Origin: Paraspadella gotoi
Taxonomy: Eukaryota > Chaetognatha
Assembly (NCBI GenBank): GCA_051294375.1
Contig: CM119267.1
Coordinates: forward strand, 8,102,683-8,166,682
Reading direction: 5' to 3'
Length of the DNA stretch: 64,000 nt
The translations under genes were made by a program, and so were the position numbers. Below the pieces are notes generated by a model. It was not told where the DNA came from, ran no database searches, and was given only the letters and a program-made list of their open reading frames with translations. This document shows, piece after piece, positions 13,481 through 25,996 of this stretch; within the stretch, counting starts at the first letter, position 1, and every line of letters begins with the position of its first letter.

Positions 13481-14365
13481 CCTTTTTATCACTAGCTCAC
13501 CCTCTCCCTTTTTAAAATAATTATTTTCCCCGGTTAATTTTCATTTGGTCTCCATGCGCCATTTTCCAAAACGATCTCCACTTGGCTTGTGCCCGGCAGC
13601 GAAGACCACGACCAAAAAAAAACGCGCTGTCTATTTTATTTTGCTTTTTTCCGATTAAGAAAGCCTTTAGCAGGAGCAGACGCATTTTTACCCGTCTCTA
13701 TGGAATCTTTGTCCGCCTAACCAGACCAGACTCCACTAAAAATTAGAGAGCCATTTTTGAAAATTTATTTGTCCTGGTTTGCTCAATTACATTTTGTTGA
13801 ATAAAATAAAGCTGTGGAAATCCTAACTGATAGCTGTTAGAAAAATACTTTTTGAAATTCTTCTTTCTCTGCCTATTTTTAATAGTGTGAAGGAGTGACA
13901 TATTCAGTCACGTCTCACCATCGTCATCTGCGCTCACCATCATCTCTTTCGACGTTCTTGTATGTCAGTTTTTCTTCTCGACATGGAAGTCAATATGTCC
14001 CTCGCATGCCCATTCTCTCTCTCATTTCTTCTTCCTTTCCTCATCGCATTCTCTCTCTCGTCTCATCTCGCATCCTCTCTCTTTCTTCTCTCCTTTTTTT
14101 TCCTTTCCTCTTTCTTTCTTTTCTCGGTTCTTTTCGCTTTTTCCCTTCTTGATCTCTTTCTTCTTGTCTCTTCTCTCCTTTCACATGATTTCTTTCCACC
14201 TTCCTCGGCCAGCATGTCGTATATACCAATTAGTTCCGGGTCATTTTCTCCACTTTTGGCCAACGCCAGCTGCCCTCGAGGCGGCGACGGAGCGCCGCGC
14301 CCATTTCCGGTTTTCGACGACGGAATTCTCGCTCCGACTTAACGAGGTCTTGAGTCCGAAAAGGA

Positions 14366-14410
14366 TCTCGCTCTCGCTCTCGCTCTCGCTCTCGCTCTCG
14401 CTATCGCTCT
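14366..14410. repeat. (CGCTCT)n hexanucleotide repeat
   Basis: About seven units of CGCTCT, decaying at the right end (CTATCGCTCTTGCT). The minus strand reads as repeated Ser-Glu. Confidence 0.9.
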
Positions 14411-14539
14411 TGCTTTGGTTTGCTCGATTCAAACGGCTCGAGTTGGATTCGCCATTAACCGGGATCGCCGGATCGAAATCGTCGCCGAAACTGATCAGCG
14501 TCAACCTCGTTGCTGAAAGGCAGCGTCCGACGCAAGTGG

Positions 14540-14900
14540 CCTCGTCGATCTTGCGTCAAAAAAACTGGCACCAACATTGCGGCAAACGACAGGACGGCAA
14601 ATATCTGCGACAGCGTCAACAGTGCGGCAAAAAACACAAACTACGAAGCAACGTTGTCAACGGGGCAGCAAATAATATCGTAAGCACCAACAGCAAAGGA
14701 AATAACAGAGGAGCAAATAACATCGTCAGTATCAAATGCGCATATCAGCGCAAACAGCATGGCACCAAAAGTGCGGCAAATAATATCGGGACCAACATTC
14801 AACAGTGCAAGAAACATCTGCGATTGCACCAGCAACGCGTTAAATAACAACCCTGGCACCAACAGCAATGGCATCAACAGCAATGGCATCAACATCGTCA
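14540..14900. repeat. Cryptic degenerate repeat of CAACA/GCGGCAAA words
   Basis: Short words recur irregularly: GCACCAACA, GTGCGGCAAA, AATAATATCG and ATGGCATCAACAGCA. Several occur three or more times within 360 bp. One strand reads Asn/Ala-rich and the other Leu/Ile/Cys-rich, in open but repetitive frames. It looks like decayed minisatellite rather than a gene. Confidence 0.6.
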
Positions 14901-15518
14901 AACGAATTCTGGGCGGAAAAACGCTTTTAATCCGATTTTCTGGTGTCGATTTTCGCGTCTCCGACTCGTCGGTCACGACGCCGCTACGATATCCGGCGAC
15001 CGACGGAGATTTCGCCGGAGAACGAGAGCTGAGGCGCCGGAAAAGGCGCAATATCGGCCAACAAGAGGCGAAGCTGGATTCGGATTTAAAGGCAACGTTG
15101 AGAGGGAGTTGGGGGGGTCTTCTCAGGGAGGCTATGACGTTGGAGGCCGTCTCGAGGGGGCGGTGGGTGTAGGGGGTCGTCCTAGGGTGCAGAGAGAATG
15201 GAGGTCTTTGCGTCGCTTCGCAAAGAGACCATAGAATCGAAAGCGGAGAAGAAACAGAATAAAACGAGAAAGAATCGCCCCAACCGTCTCTTTAAAAAAA
15301 AAAAAAAGGGAGAGAGAGAAGAAAAAAGAAGAAAGCGATCAGTCTCCTCGGCGCCTGTTAGCGCCTCCACGCCCCCTTTTCCTCCTTTTTCGGCCCTTCC
15401 TCCTTTCCTCTCCTCCTTCTTTCCTTTTTTTTTCCTTCCTTTCACTCGGGTTCTTTTCGGTCCAACGTTTTGTTTCTTTGTTGCTAAGCAGCCATTTTGT
15501 CTGGAGGCGACGAAGCGG

Positions 15519-15526
15519 TGACGTCA
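15519..15526. promoter_or_regulatory. Perfect CRE palindrome
   Basis: TGACGTCA, the full cAMP-response element palindrome bound by CREB/ATF proteins, sits in a CG-rich stretch. No downstream gene is recognised, so the regulatory role is speculative. Confidence 0.3.
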
Positions 15527-15527
15527 C

Positions 15528-15612
15528 GTCGTCGTCGCCGTCAGCGGCCGGTGGCGAAGACGACGACGGAGACGACGAGCGAGACGATGACGACGACGAC
15601 GACGAAGACGAC
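15528..15612. repeat. Interrupted (CGA/CGT)n repeat
   Basis: CGTCGTCGCC passes into GACGACGACGG-type units. It reads as Asp/Glu-rich on the + strand and Ser-rich on the minus strand. Confidence 0.85.
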
Positions 15613-15810
15613 AACGGAGCTGCCGATTCTTCTTACTTTACATTTGGGTCTCTGGGAGAAGAGAAAGAAAGAAGAGGCTGGTAGAGGGTGAAGTGAAAAA
15701 AAAAAACACGAAGGAAATGAAGACAAAAGGAAAAAGAAAAAGAAAAAGAAAAAGAGGGTAGTAAATAAGAATAAAGAGAGGGAAAAAAATATGAAGAAAA
15801 NNNNNNNNNN

Positions 15811-17764
15811 AAAAAAAAAAAACAGGAAGTAAAAAAAAATGAAGAAAGTAAAAGCGACGTAAGAAAAGGAAAGAGAGGAAGAGTGGTTAAAAGAGAGTCG
15901 CGGTCGCATGAATCGTTACTTTGTTAATAAATAGTAAAAAACAGTCATCTTTTTTAAATGTAAAATTCATTTTTTGAATAAAATTATGCCCGAGTTTTAC
16001 TCAACCGCGAATTATTTTACGCAATGAGGTGGGAGAGGAAGACAAAAAAATACACTGATATAAACTTTAAGCCAGTTAAACAATTTAGAACAACCAACTG
16101 GTTAAATTCGAATTTAAAAAGTCCCCGACTCTGAATATATCTCCCACTCTCTCTAGTTTCCACCGAGGTCATCCGCCATCGCATATCGCCGTTTCGCCCG
16201 AAAACCGCGCCAAATCCTTTTCCAGAGACGAAAAAGAAAAGTGAGGAAAAAATTTGTTTGCGACCTTCGTCGACCCTTCGCTCTAGCGGAGGCGACCCGA
16301 ATCTCCGACGTCACCTCCTGTCACCATTCCTCTACCACAGCGACGCCGCCTCCGCCGCCGCCGCCGCCGCGCCCGCAGCGCCGAAATGTCATGTCAACTT
16401 GTCCAATGTCGTGTCAAAGAAACGTCAGAGGTTGACGTCGCCACCGATGGCGCCACCGACGTCCATCGGCGTCGCTTTGGATTCCTCGTCCGCGACGACG
16501 TGAGAGATGTTTCATGTCAGCGAACCCAGGACGGAGGCCAACAGGCGACAGAGCGGCAGCGTAACAAGTATCTAAATACATATATTAGGTATAACTAAAC
16601 CGAGTCAAAATGTAAAAATCGGTTGATATCACAAAAAACTGAAGACTTGGAGTTTATTCAGTTTCGAAAAACCCGGATGTGATTGAAACGGATGCGGAAG
16701 TCGGCGGAGATTTTGAAATCGCGTGACTGATGACTTTTTTTTCTTTCCCTTTTTTTTTACGCCTCGTGTTTTTTTTTTAAGAGGAAAAATGACTTTTTTC
16801 CTGCTTGGTTCTTTTTTAATGCATGACGAGAGAAATTTTAATGGTAATGGTCGTTTCATAGCAAGTATGTCGTTGGTTCGACGATAGAATTCGGGAGTGA
16901 AGGCGAGCGCACGAAAAAAAAATTCAAGCTCCCTTTCGAGCTCTACTTTAATTAGTGTCATAATTGAGCCCATAGTTTTACTATATTTTAAGAATTTAAA
17001 TCGTCATCATAACATCTTTTCATTTTTTATTTTGGGTGGTTTTTTTTCCCCCCTCTTCTGTGACCAAAAGGAAAAAAAAAAAGAAAATTGGGCAGAAAAT
17101 CCTTTGGTCTTAACGCCTCACGTTGGTCGCGCAGTCCGCTAGGATCAGAGCCTCTACGACCTTTTGGATCCGAGTCTCTTGAAGACATCTTGGAGCCAGA
17201 CCCTTGACGACCGCGTGAACAACCTCCCAATCAACGAACACGTAATTTCAAGTATTTTCGTCCGATTCTCAAATCAGGAGGTCTCCGCCTTCGGCTCTCC
17301 CTCGTCGCTATGCTCTACCGCTTTGGTCCTCTATGTTCCGATCCTTCTCGACCTCCTAATAACCGCGTTAACGCCCTTTTGCCCGCCCTTTCACACACTT
17401 CCCCCCTTTCACCTTTCCACCTCACAGTCCTCACACTTCCGCCCCTACATCGTCTTCCACCCCCGCCCCCCTCGACTCTTTTATTCTCGTCCTCGAGGGA
17501 AACTTGAAGAGGGAGAGGGCGATCCCAAAATACTTCGAGGGCGGGTGGGCGGAAGGGTGGGGCGAGCGATTGGAAAGGTGGGCAGCCGGGCGGGCGGGCA
17601 ATCTAAACCTACATAAATCTAAGAATTCAATTTTTAGTGAAGTTAGGCAACTTGTTAATTCGAATCTCAAAGCTGAAGAATGATAGCCATAAAAGTTGTT
17701 AATTTTACAAAAAGTAGGATATTTTCGGTGGATCCTTCATGAGGCACGCCGGTAAGCTCGCCGT
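15811..17764. other. Intergenic DNA, no gene recognised
   Basis: It starts after a 10-N run (15801-15810). A (CCG)n tract lies at about 16347-16376, giving a Pro-rich or Ala-rich frame with no domain. The rest alternates between AT-rich DNA and CG-containing patches (16150-16560, 17100-17620). Confidence 0.4.
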
Positions 17765-17833
17765 CGCCTGCCTTTGGCCTGCGATCGCCTGCCTTTGGCC
17801 TGCGATCGCCTGCTTTTGGCCTGCGATCGCCTG
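17765..17833. repeat. 21-bp minisatellite, three copies
   Basis: The unit GCCTTTGGCCTGCGATCGCCT is repeated three times with one substitution and a partial copy at the left. Each unit contains the palindrome GCGATCGC. On the + strand it reads as a 7-residue repeat (Trp-Pro-Ala-Ile-Ala-Cys-Leu), but the surrounding frame is short. Confidence 0.9.
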
Positions 17834-17883
17834 GGAGAAACGAAAATCACTGTCCTTCCCCCAATGTTCTATCGCTTCTGCTT

Positions 17884-17889
17884 CGATTT

Positions 17890-17920
<31 letters not shown>

Positions 17921-17962
17921 GTCATCGTCTCTAAAATCGCTGTCGTCGTCATCTTTGACGTC
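17884..17962. repeat. (TCG)n interrupted trinucleotide repeat
   Basis: TCGTCGTCATCG-type units, Ser-rich or Val-rich depending on the frame. It ends close to an N run that begins at 17992. Confidence 0.85.
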
Positions 17963-17991
17963 GCTCTTGTTTTGGATATAAATAAAACAAA

Positions 17992-18180
17992 NNNNNNNNN
18001 NNNNNNNNNNNNNNNNNNNNNNNNNNNNNNNNNNNNNNNNNNNNNNNNNNNNNNNNNNNNNNNNNNNNNNNNNNNNNNNNNNNNNNNNNNNNNNNNNNNN
18101 NNNNNNNNNNNNNNNNNNNNNNNNNNNNNNNNNNNNNNNNNNNNNNNNNNNNNNNNNNNNNNNNNNNNNNNNNNNNNNNN
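17992..18180. other. N run, 189 bases
   Basis: Unresolved sequence. Confidence 0.95.
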
Positions 18181-18702
18181 TCCCTCAATAACGAAATAAC
18201 AAATCTAAACTTGAGTCTGGACCTGAAAGACCCAAATTCTTCCTGAGTAATCTATGACTAATGAGAGAATAATTTTTAAATCCTCTTATTTACGTTCATC
18301 GATATAATATAATATATATATAATCAAATTTGAAGACTTTAATCTTTATTAATAAACGATCGTCTCGGGATCTCAGAATATATTCTGTGTCAATCGCAGT
18401 AAGAAACTCAAAATCCCCGAATTCTGTCAAATGAAACGAAAAATGAAGAAAAACAAAAACAAAAAAAACCGGGGAAGTATGTAAACAAAGAAAAGATCGA
18501 CTCTGGAGGCAAGAGGAGGAAGGCTTCTTAATTCTTAAACCCCGCTTTTTCTTCTAAGGAGATTTTTACGCGATTTTGCACCGTTTTTTTTTTGGTAGGC
18601 TTGGAGGGGGAGACCCTTTGAGGATTTTATTTGTTATTTTCTTTCGCATTTACGCAGAATTTGGCCTTACAGCGACGAAAGCAGAGCGATCACGTGAACT
18701 GG

Positions 18703-18756
18703 AGAGAGGAGAGAGAGAGAGAGAGATGAGAGGAGAAGAGAGATGAGAGAGAAGAG

Positions 18757-18801
<45 letters not shown>
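18703..18801. repeat. (GA)n microsatellite, interrupted
   Basis: GA units broken by GAG or ATGAGA interruptions, with a clean run of about 20 units at the right end. Confidence 0.93.
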
Positions 18802-18802
<1 letters not shown>

Positions 18803-19114
18803 CAAGGCGTGAAGACGAAGACTAAAAATACATCTGGAACAATCTCTCTCTCTCTCTATTTCTCTCCCTCTGTCTCTCACTCTCTGTCTTTCCCTCCCAC
18901 TTTCTTTCCCACTCCCTTCCACCCACACAACATCGAGCCTTAATTCAAACAGTGACTCTTAGCTTAATTTAATTTAGATTTTGCCATTTTTTCGGTCATC
19001 CTAAATGCGTTTTTTGTACAAATAAAAAACCAAAAGGAAGACTCAAAAAGTTCGGCCGTCGTATGATTGCGCCACTTTGCATGAAACCGATCTTGTCGCC
19101 CTCTAAAATTCTCC

Positions 19115-19115
<1 letters not shown>

Positions 19116-19163
<48 letters not shown>
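19116..19163. repeat. (CT)n microsatellite
   Basis: About 23 uninterrupted CT units. Confidence 0.95.
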
Positions 19164-19165
<2 letters not shown>

Positions 19166-20530
19166 CCCCCGACTTTTCATAATTCTCTCTGCCCCTCTCC
19201 TTTCCAAACGCTACGACTTCTCATCATCTAACCCAACGGAATCGCAATGTTTTGGGGGTCAACAATGATTCTGTTTTGTCGGAGGCGCATTTTGGTCTTT
19301 TCGTCGACGTCGTTGTTGTCGTTGTTTTTTTCGTCGTCGTCGTCTTAACCGTTTCGTCATCGTCGTCGTCCATGTCGTAGTCGTTGAGATCCTTCGTTCA
19401 CCTCCGAGCAACGAAGACGGTCTGCAGTTTGTTTCGAGAAAGAAACTCAGGAGTCAAAGAAAATTAAAATAAAATGAAAGATAAAGAGAGAAAATTAAAC
19501 AAAGAAACTAAAATTGAATAAACAAATCTCTCGCTAAAATCAGAAAAAACTAAAAGGCCTTGTTTTGTTTTCATTCCGCGTCAATTTTTCGAATCCACAA
19601 AAGGAAAACAAATTTTTATTTCGAAAGTTCTAAATTTAAAACCCGGTTAACTCAGCCTCGATCCATTTCCAAAATTTGACTTACCCCTTTTTTTTATCTG
19701 TTGCCTTTCATCTCTTTTTCTGATTCTTCTCTTCTTCTTACATACCATCCCTCTTCTCAGTTCTCCACAACTCCCAATCCCTCTTTTTCTTCGATGCTTA
19801 ATCAAACTTTTAATCACATCAAATTTCTTCGCGCGGAAAAAAACGAATTCTTCACCCATTTTTCTTTAAGATTTGTTCAAATTTTTTGAAACGTGTATTT
19901 TTTGTATATTGTTTTACCATTTCTGAATGCCGGTACCTAAGATATTTCGGCCAAAATGACGTACAACAAATTGATTTAATTGTCACCAAGTGAATAAAGC
20001 AAAGTTTTGTGGTTCTTTTAGTTCTCTTTAATATTTTCAGAATTCCTCCCATTTCGTACAATTAGTTTTTTCTGCTTTAAACGATTGAATTTTTTAAATA
20101 TTTTTCTTTCAAGTAAGTTTACGATTTAAGATTAAGAATATGAAAATCTCAAACGGGAAGACCAACTCTGACGTATTTTTCCGCAATCATCCAAAAAAAA
20201 ACGATAAAAGAAAAAAATTCGGGATTTTTGAAAATTCCGCGTCGCTTACTACCTTCTTCAAAACTCACTTGAAGCGGAGCTGAGAGGACGTAATGAGATT
20301 TGACGTTTCCCAGCGATGATGACGAAGTCGGAAAAAAACAACGACAACAAAGAAAGAAAGAATGACTGCGACGACGACGACGACGACAACCACAATAAAC
20401 AACCACGATGACGACAAAGACGATTTCGAACTGAAACTACGACATAATAATACAGAATTCAGAATAAAGAAGAATACAGAATAATACAGAATGTACAGAA
20501 TAAAATTGATAAGCAACTAATATGTAAAAC

Positions 20531-22170
20531 AGACAATCACGAAGTTACATAAATTTTTTTTTTTAATATTGTAAGTGTTGGTTTTTTTTGTTTTTTTTTT
20601 TTATTATTATTTATATTGTTTGCTTTATTTTTTATTTTAGTTTTTTATAGGTTTAGCTTTTTTTTTTTTATTTTATTCGTGTCTTTCTGGTTTTTTTTTT
20701 TTTTTTATTTTTTTTTTTTTATTTTTTTTTTTATTTTTAGTTTTTTTTCTATTTTAATGTTTTTTTTTTGTGATGTTTTTTTTTGTTTTTCGTTTTTATT
20801 TATTTTGTTTTAATTTTTGTATTCATAGTTTGTCTTTTAGTTTTTCTTTTTTTTATTTTTTTTCTTTAGGATTTTTTTTTTTGTTTTTTGTTTTTGTATT
20901 TTGTTATATTTTCTTATTTTGGTTTTAATTCTTATTTTTTTGTTGTTTTCTTTATTTTTTTTCTTTTTATAGTCTTTTGTCGTGTTTTATTTTTTTGTAG
21001 TTTATTTGTGTGGTATAGTGTTTTTTTTTGTGTTTTTTGTGTTTTTATGTTTTATATCTTTTTAGTTAGGTTTTTTAATATAGTTTATTTGTTTTTTGTT
21101 TTTATTTTTTGATTACTTTATCTTTTTGTTTAGGTAGTTTTTACTGTTTATTTTTTTTTTTTTACTTTTTTTGTTTTTTTTTTTTTTTTTATTTTTTTAT
21201 TATTTTTTTTATATTGTTATAGTGTTTTTTTTTTGTTAGTTTTTTTTTTTTTTTTGTTGTTAGTTTTTTTTTTTTTTTTTTTTTTGTTTTTTGTTTTTTT
21301 ATTAGTTTTCTTTTTTTTCTTTTATTTTTTATTTTTTTTAGACTTAGTTTTCTTTGTTTTATATTTTTTTTTTTTATTTTCTTTTTTTTTTTCTATCGTA
21401 TATTAATTTTACTTTTGTATTATATTTAGGTTTTTACTTATTCTTATATTTTAGTTTATTTTTATTTTTATTATTTTTATCTTTTTGCTATTTTTTCTTT
21501 TTTAGTTTTTTTAATTAGTATATTTTTTTTATTATTTTATTTTTTCTTTTATTTTTTTTCTTTTTTTTTTTATTCTTTATTTTTTTTTTTCTTGTTTATT
21601 AGTATTAGTTATGTGTAGTTTTTTTTGTTTTTATTTTATAGTTTGTGGTGTGTTTTTTTTGTGTTTAAATATATTTAATAGTATTTTTTTCTTTAGTTTT
21701 TAATTTTTTTTTTAGATCAGGTTGTTTACTTAGTAATTTTATAGTTTATTATTAGTTTAGATTTAATTTTTTTTAGGTTTATTTTTTCTATAATTTTTAG
21801 TTATAGTATAGTTTTTATGAGTAGTTTACACTCTTTTGTATTATTTTTTTTTTTATTAGATAGCTTATAGTTTTATTTAATTAGTTTAGTTTTTATATTT
21901 TTTAGTTTTTTTATTTTTCTTTGGTGGTTTTAGTGTTGTTTGTTTGGTTATTGTTGTTGTTCTTTACTGTTGGTATTTATTATGGAGGTACTTTTGTTTA
22001 TATGGGTATTCTTTCTTTTTTGTTTGTTTTTTTTTTTAGTTTGTTAAGAGTTTTTGTTTGTTAGATGGGTTTTGGATTTTATTTATTTTTTATTTAGTTT
22101 ATTTTTTTTGTTTATATTTATTTTTATTTGTTTTTTGTTTTTTTTTATTTAGTTTGGGGTTTGTGGTTTG
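20531..22170. repeat. 1.6-kb T-rich block with very little C
   Basis: Almost the entire stretch is runs of T broken by single A or G bases, with only scattered C. It has no periodic unit. Flanking DNA on both sides has ordinary composition, and the change is abrupt near 20550 and again near 22170. Open frames in it are poly-Phe. It could be a very low-quality read segment or real T-rich DNA. Confidence 0.85.
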
Positions 22171-25100
22171 TTAGGAAGGACGAAAGGGAGAAAAGCGTTA
22201 AAAGAAAAACTGATTCAGAGTGAGAAAGGAGACATCGCCTTGAAAGTCGAAGCGCAAACAAAGAGATTGTTTGTGTTTTTTGTTTCGTTTTGTTTGTTGT
22301 CTTGCTTCTCGGTGTCTCTTCTCTTCCTCCCCCCTTCCTCCTCTCCCCTGCTCTCTCTCCTTGCTCCCCAAACACAATTTTATCTCTTTTGTTCTCTTCT
22401 CCTCTCTCTCCTCTCTCTCTCTCTCCTCCTTTCTCTTCTCTCTCACGTCATACATACATATCTTTCAATTATTTTCGTCTTCGCGATCGGGTAGACAAGT
22501 CTGAAACCTCGAAAGATATTAGTTGGCCACACTTCAACTGCGAATTTTTATTTTCTTTTTCCACCCCCCCGCACCGAAATATTTCTTACTCTCTTATCTT
22601 TCTCTTTCTTTTCTTTTAAAACGAATGGTCTTCACTCGAATGTTATGAAAGTAATTTTTTTTTAAAACTCCAATTACCTTAATTGAGAATTGCTTTCTAG
22701 TATCTCCTTATCTTTTTCGACCCATTATCGTTACCACAAAGTATGTGTCAACTTTAATTGTCGGTGCGAAAACGCCTCGCATCTTCTTAAATTCGTTAAT
22801 CTCTCATTCGTCTTCTCATTCTACGTCAAGACAAAAAGTTTTTCTCCACTAAGACCACAAAATAAAAATAACCAAAAAAAACAGCTTTGGATTTTGAAAG
22901 AAAGAGACAACCTTGCTCCAAAAAAATCTTTTCGTTATATTGTAATAAAATAAAACAACGAAATTTGGAACGAAACGTTTTTAATGTCCAAAATAGAAGA
23001 AAACAGGGGACCGGCCTCTTAAAGAAAAAGGAAAATAGCGCTTCCCGACAGGCGGTAGGGCGCGCCCAGGCGTTAACGCCAGGGTCATTTCTAACGGCTA
23101 TATTCACCAATCACCAACACTCCAATTGAATCACTCGACTCCGAACTCACCACTTTGGTTGACGCCGATCACGGATCCTGTAGGGCGAAGCTTTGAGTCG
23201 CTGAAGTCGTTTGTTATTCAAGGAAATCCATTTCTCTGTTAGTAGACATCAAATTTAAAGTCTGAAGAATTGGTGAGACTGTAAGGTTGANNNNNNNNNN
23301 NNNNNNNNNNNNNNNCTTACATAAAATTAACCTTCAAGAAGTTTTATTTAAAGACGGCATCAACGCATATAGAAAAAAAAAAAAATCCCCGCCTCGTCTG
23401 AAGCGCATAAGCAGCGAAAAATCACCACACACAATTAGTGTATCAAGATGATTCAGATTTCAAAAACTTCACACAAAGTGATCACACACAAATATATTAA
23501 TAATTACCCCTTTATATTCAATGAAATTCTCAACATGAGAGATCCCGGTCGATTATTATCGGCTCCTAAATTATGCAAAATTAGCTTACGATCGATATTT
23601 GTCAGATAACGATGACGCTCTTATTCGCGTATTTTAAACGTTTTATTTATTGTAATTTAATAAATAATTGAATATATAGTTTTTAGAAAATATATTTATA
23701 AATATAAATAGTTATACAATTATAAATGAGACAAAATAGCAATTAAATGAGAGCTTGAATGCTTCTTTTCTTACAAAATGAGGAATTCAAAGAGATTTTT
23801 GCATAAAATTAAAAATATTAAACTATTTGCTTGCTTAATTCCTTATAATATAATATAATTTAAAGTATCATAAATTGTATAATTCATTCGTTTCAGTCCA
23901 TTATACGTGCTGTTAATAAATAGGTAAATATGGAAAACTTGATAACAAAGAGTTAAATAACTATTAAAAGTAAAATTAAAAAAAAATAATAATACTAATA
24001 TTTAATATTATTATAATATTTAATAATTAATAATAATAATAAATTTTTAAAAAAAAATACTGCAAAGAAGAATTAAATTATTTAAAATTATTAATGAATA
24101 TTTCTATATTTTTTAAAGAATTTTAATCAACTATATCTTAAGAGGAAATTTGGTGTTATTCTTTCGGTTTCGTTGCGTAAGTAGTATTAAAATTTTTTTT
24201 TTTTTCAGAAACAAAAAAAAAAAACTGGAAATTTTAACATTTTAGAACAAAGCCTTGCGAAAGCAGTGGCAATTTTAGTGGTTAGTCTAATCTTACGTTC
24301 ATATACTCATAATAACAGACTTTTACATAAACTGGATTATATTTTACATAATAATTTGCGAAAAATATTGTTTCTTCAGACGAAAAAAAAGTTTTATAAA
24401 AGCTACAAAACTGAAAGCCTAAATTCCAATAAATTGATAAATTTCTTAGGCTATTACATAATAATAAGTGAAAAGATCAAGTTTCAATATCAAGAATCAA
24501 TGATTAAGTTATGATTATGTTTGAATGATCGGGACAGAAAATTCAAATTACGATCTAAAGAAAAATATACTAAATTTGGAATAGCAATAACATGATTGGA
24601 CGACTTGGATCCTTTGTGGTTCGAGTCGCCGTGCATAAACCGGACTCATTTCTTTGATATGTAGCTGCCAATCACTCCGTAGTGCCGATTAACTCATTGA
24701 TCTGATATTTCTTCCTGATCTTATACTCTCTCGTCTTTTTCTGAAGGGTGAAAAGCGATGGATAGTTTGAACGTTTGTCGCCCTTTCTCTTTAAACTTTG
24801 CACGTTCTTTCGTTTTATTCCTCTTTCAATATTGAACGTTCTTTCTTTTTTTAAATTCCTTTTATTTCTCTTTCAACCTTTGTCGATTTCTCTCTTTATT
24901 ATGTTTTGTTTCGCAGTCTTGTGTTTATTCGGCTCCCGCACGAAAAGGGGACGAGAAGAAGATTTAAAGTCGACCCTTCTTAATTTCGTGGGTCAAATTT
25001 CTTTTCAAACTTTTTTCGATTTGATTTTACGAAATCCCGTTCGTTCGTTTCCACGTTTGTACGTTTTTATCAAATGTTTATTTCGACAATTAAGCTTTTT

Positions 25101-25572
25101 TCAACAGCCTTTTTTTATGTAGTAGCGACGGCGGGACTATTTGTCGTGACGATGGGAGTTTTCACGTTTCGCCAAGAATACTGACGAGTGACGAGTAAAG
25201 TAATGACGTTACTACGAAATCAAATACAATAACGATGCAATTAAATCGTTGCGATCGATGAAGTGAGCCAAAGTTAATTTTTAAGGAAGTCACGAGTCAT
25301 GATTATTTATTTGGGTTAAGAGCCTATGCTTTGTAAGAAGAACGTATTTATGATGAAATTTATTACGAAAATTTCACGCAATTAATACTGCAAAGGTGAT
25401 ATTGAGTCAATCGATCGTAATTTTGAGTTATTCCCCGGAAATTTTTTTTTTTCGCTTCTCTTCGCTTAACTTAGAAAAGAAAACGAAACGAAAGAATTTT
25501 CTTTCTCTCTCTTTCTCTCGTTCTCTCTCTTTTTCTCCGGGACCCTCGAGCCTTCGATCGGCTGGGCTTTTT
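22171..25572. other. Intergenic DNA, no gene recognised
   Basis: A CT-rich patch lies at about 22310-22445 and a 25-N gap at 23291-23315. 23640-24260 is very AT-rich. The 82-codon frame at 24266-24514 is Lys/Ile/Asn-rich, as expected by chance in AT-rich DNA. A GGTTCGAGTCG word near 24618 resembles a polymerase III B box, but no tRNA fold surrounds it. Confidence 0.45.
23291..23315. other. 25-N scaffold gap
   Basis: Exactly 25 Ns. Unlike the gaps at 10081, 31860 and 54609, I saw no long duplication across it. Confidence 0.9.
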
Positions 25573-25975
25573 NNNNNNNNNNNNNNNNNNNNNNNNNNNN
25601 NNNNNNNNNNNNNNNNNNNNNNNNNNNNNNNNNNNNNNNNNNNNNNNNNNNNNNNNNNNNNNNNNNNNNNNNNNNNNNNNNNNNNNNNNNNNNNNNNNNN
25701 NNNNNNNNNNNNNNNNNNNNNNNNNNNNNNNNNNNNNNNNNNNNNNNNNNNNNNNNNNNNNNNNNNNNNNNNNNNNNNNNNNNNNNNNNNNNNNNNNNNN
25801 NNNNNNNNNNNNNNNNNNNNNNNNNNNNNNNNNNNNNNNNNNNNNNNNNNNNNNNNNNNNNNNNNNNNNNNNNNNNNNNNNNNNNNNNNNNNNNNNNNNN
25901 NNNNNNNNNNNNNNNNNNNNNNNNNNNNNNNNNNNNNNNNNNNNNNNNNNNNNNNNNNNNNNNNNNNNNNNNNNN
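25573..25975. other. N run, 403 bases, ending in a GA array
   Basis: Unresolved sequence followed directly by (GA)n at 25976-25996. A long GA array is probably hidden in the gap. Confidence 0.9.
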
Positions 25976-25996
25976 GAGAGAGAGAGAGAGAGAGAG

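Larger units (their letters stand above)
13500..15800. other. Gene-poor region with pyrimidine-rich and CpG-rich patches
   Basis: 13940-14200 is strongly pyrimidine-rich. 14200-15100 and 15480-15620 are richer in CG dinucleotides than the surroundings. Frames of 100-230 codons here are low-complexity (Ser/Glu, Asn-rich or Leu-rich on the opposite strand) and lack recognisable domains. I cannot exclude an untranslated first exon or promoter near 15480-15620. Confidence 0.4.
18181..20530. other. Intergenic DNA with microsatellites, no gene recognised
   Basis: It contains GA arrays (18703-18801), a CT array (19116-19163), GTC tracts (about 19300-19378) and GAC tracts (about 20365-20415). Frames are low-complexity. 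A TATA-type alternating tract lies near 18303-18322. Confidence 0.5.
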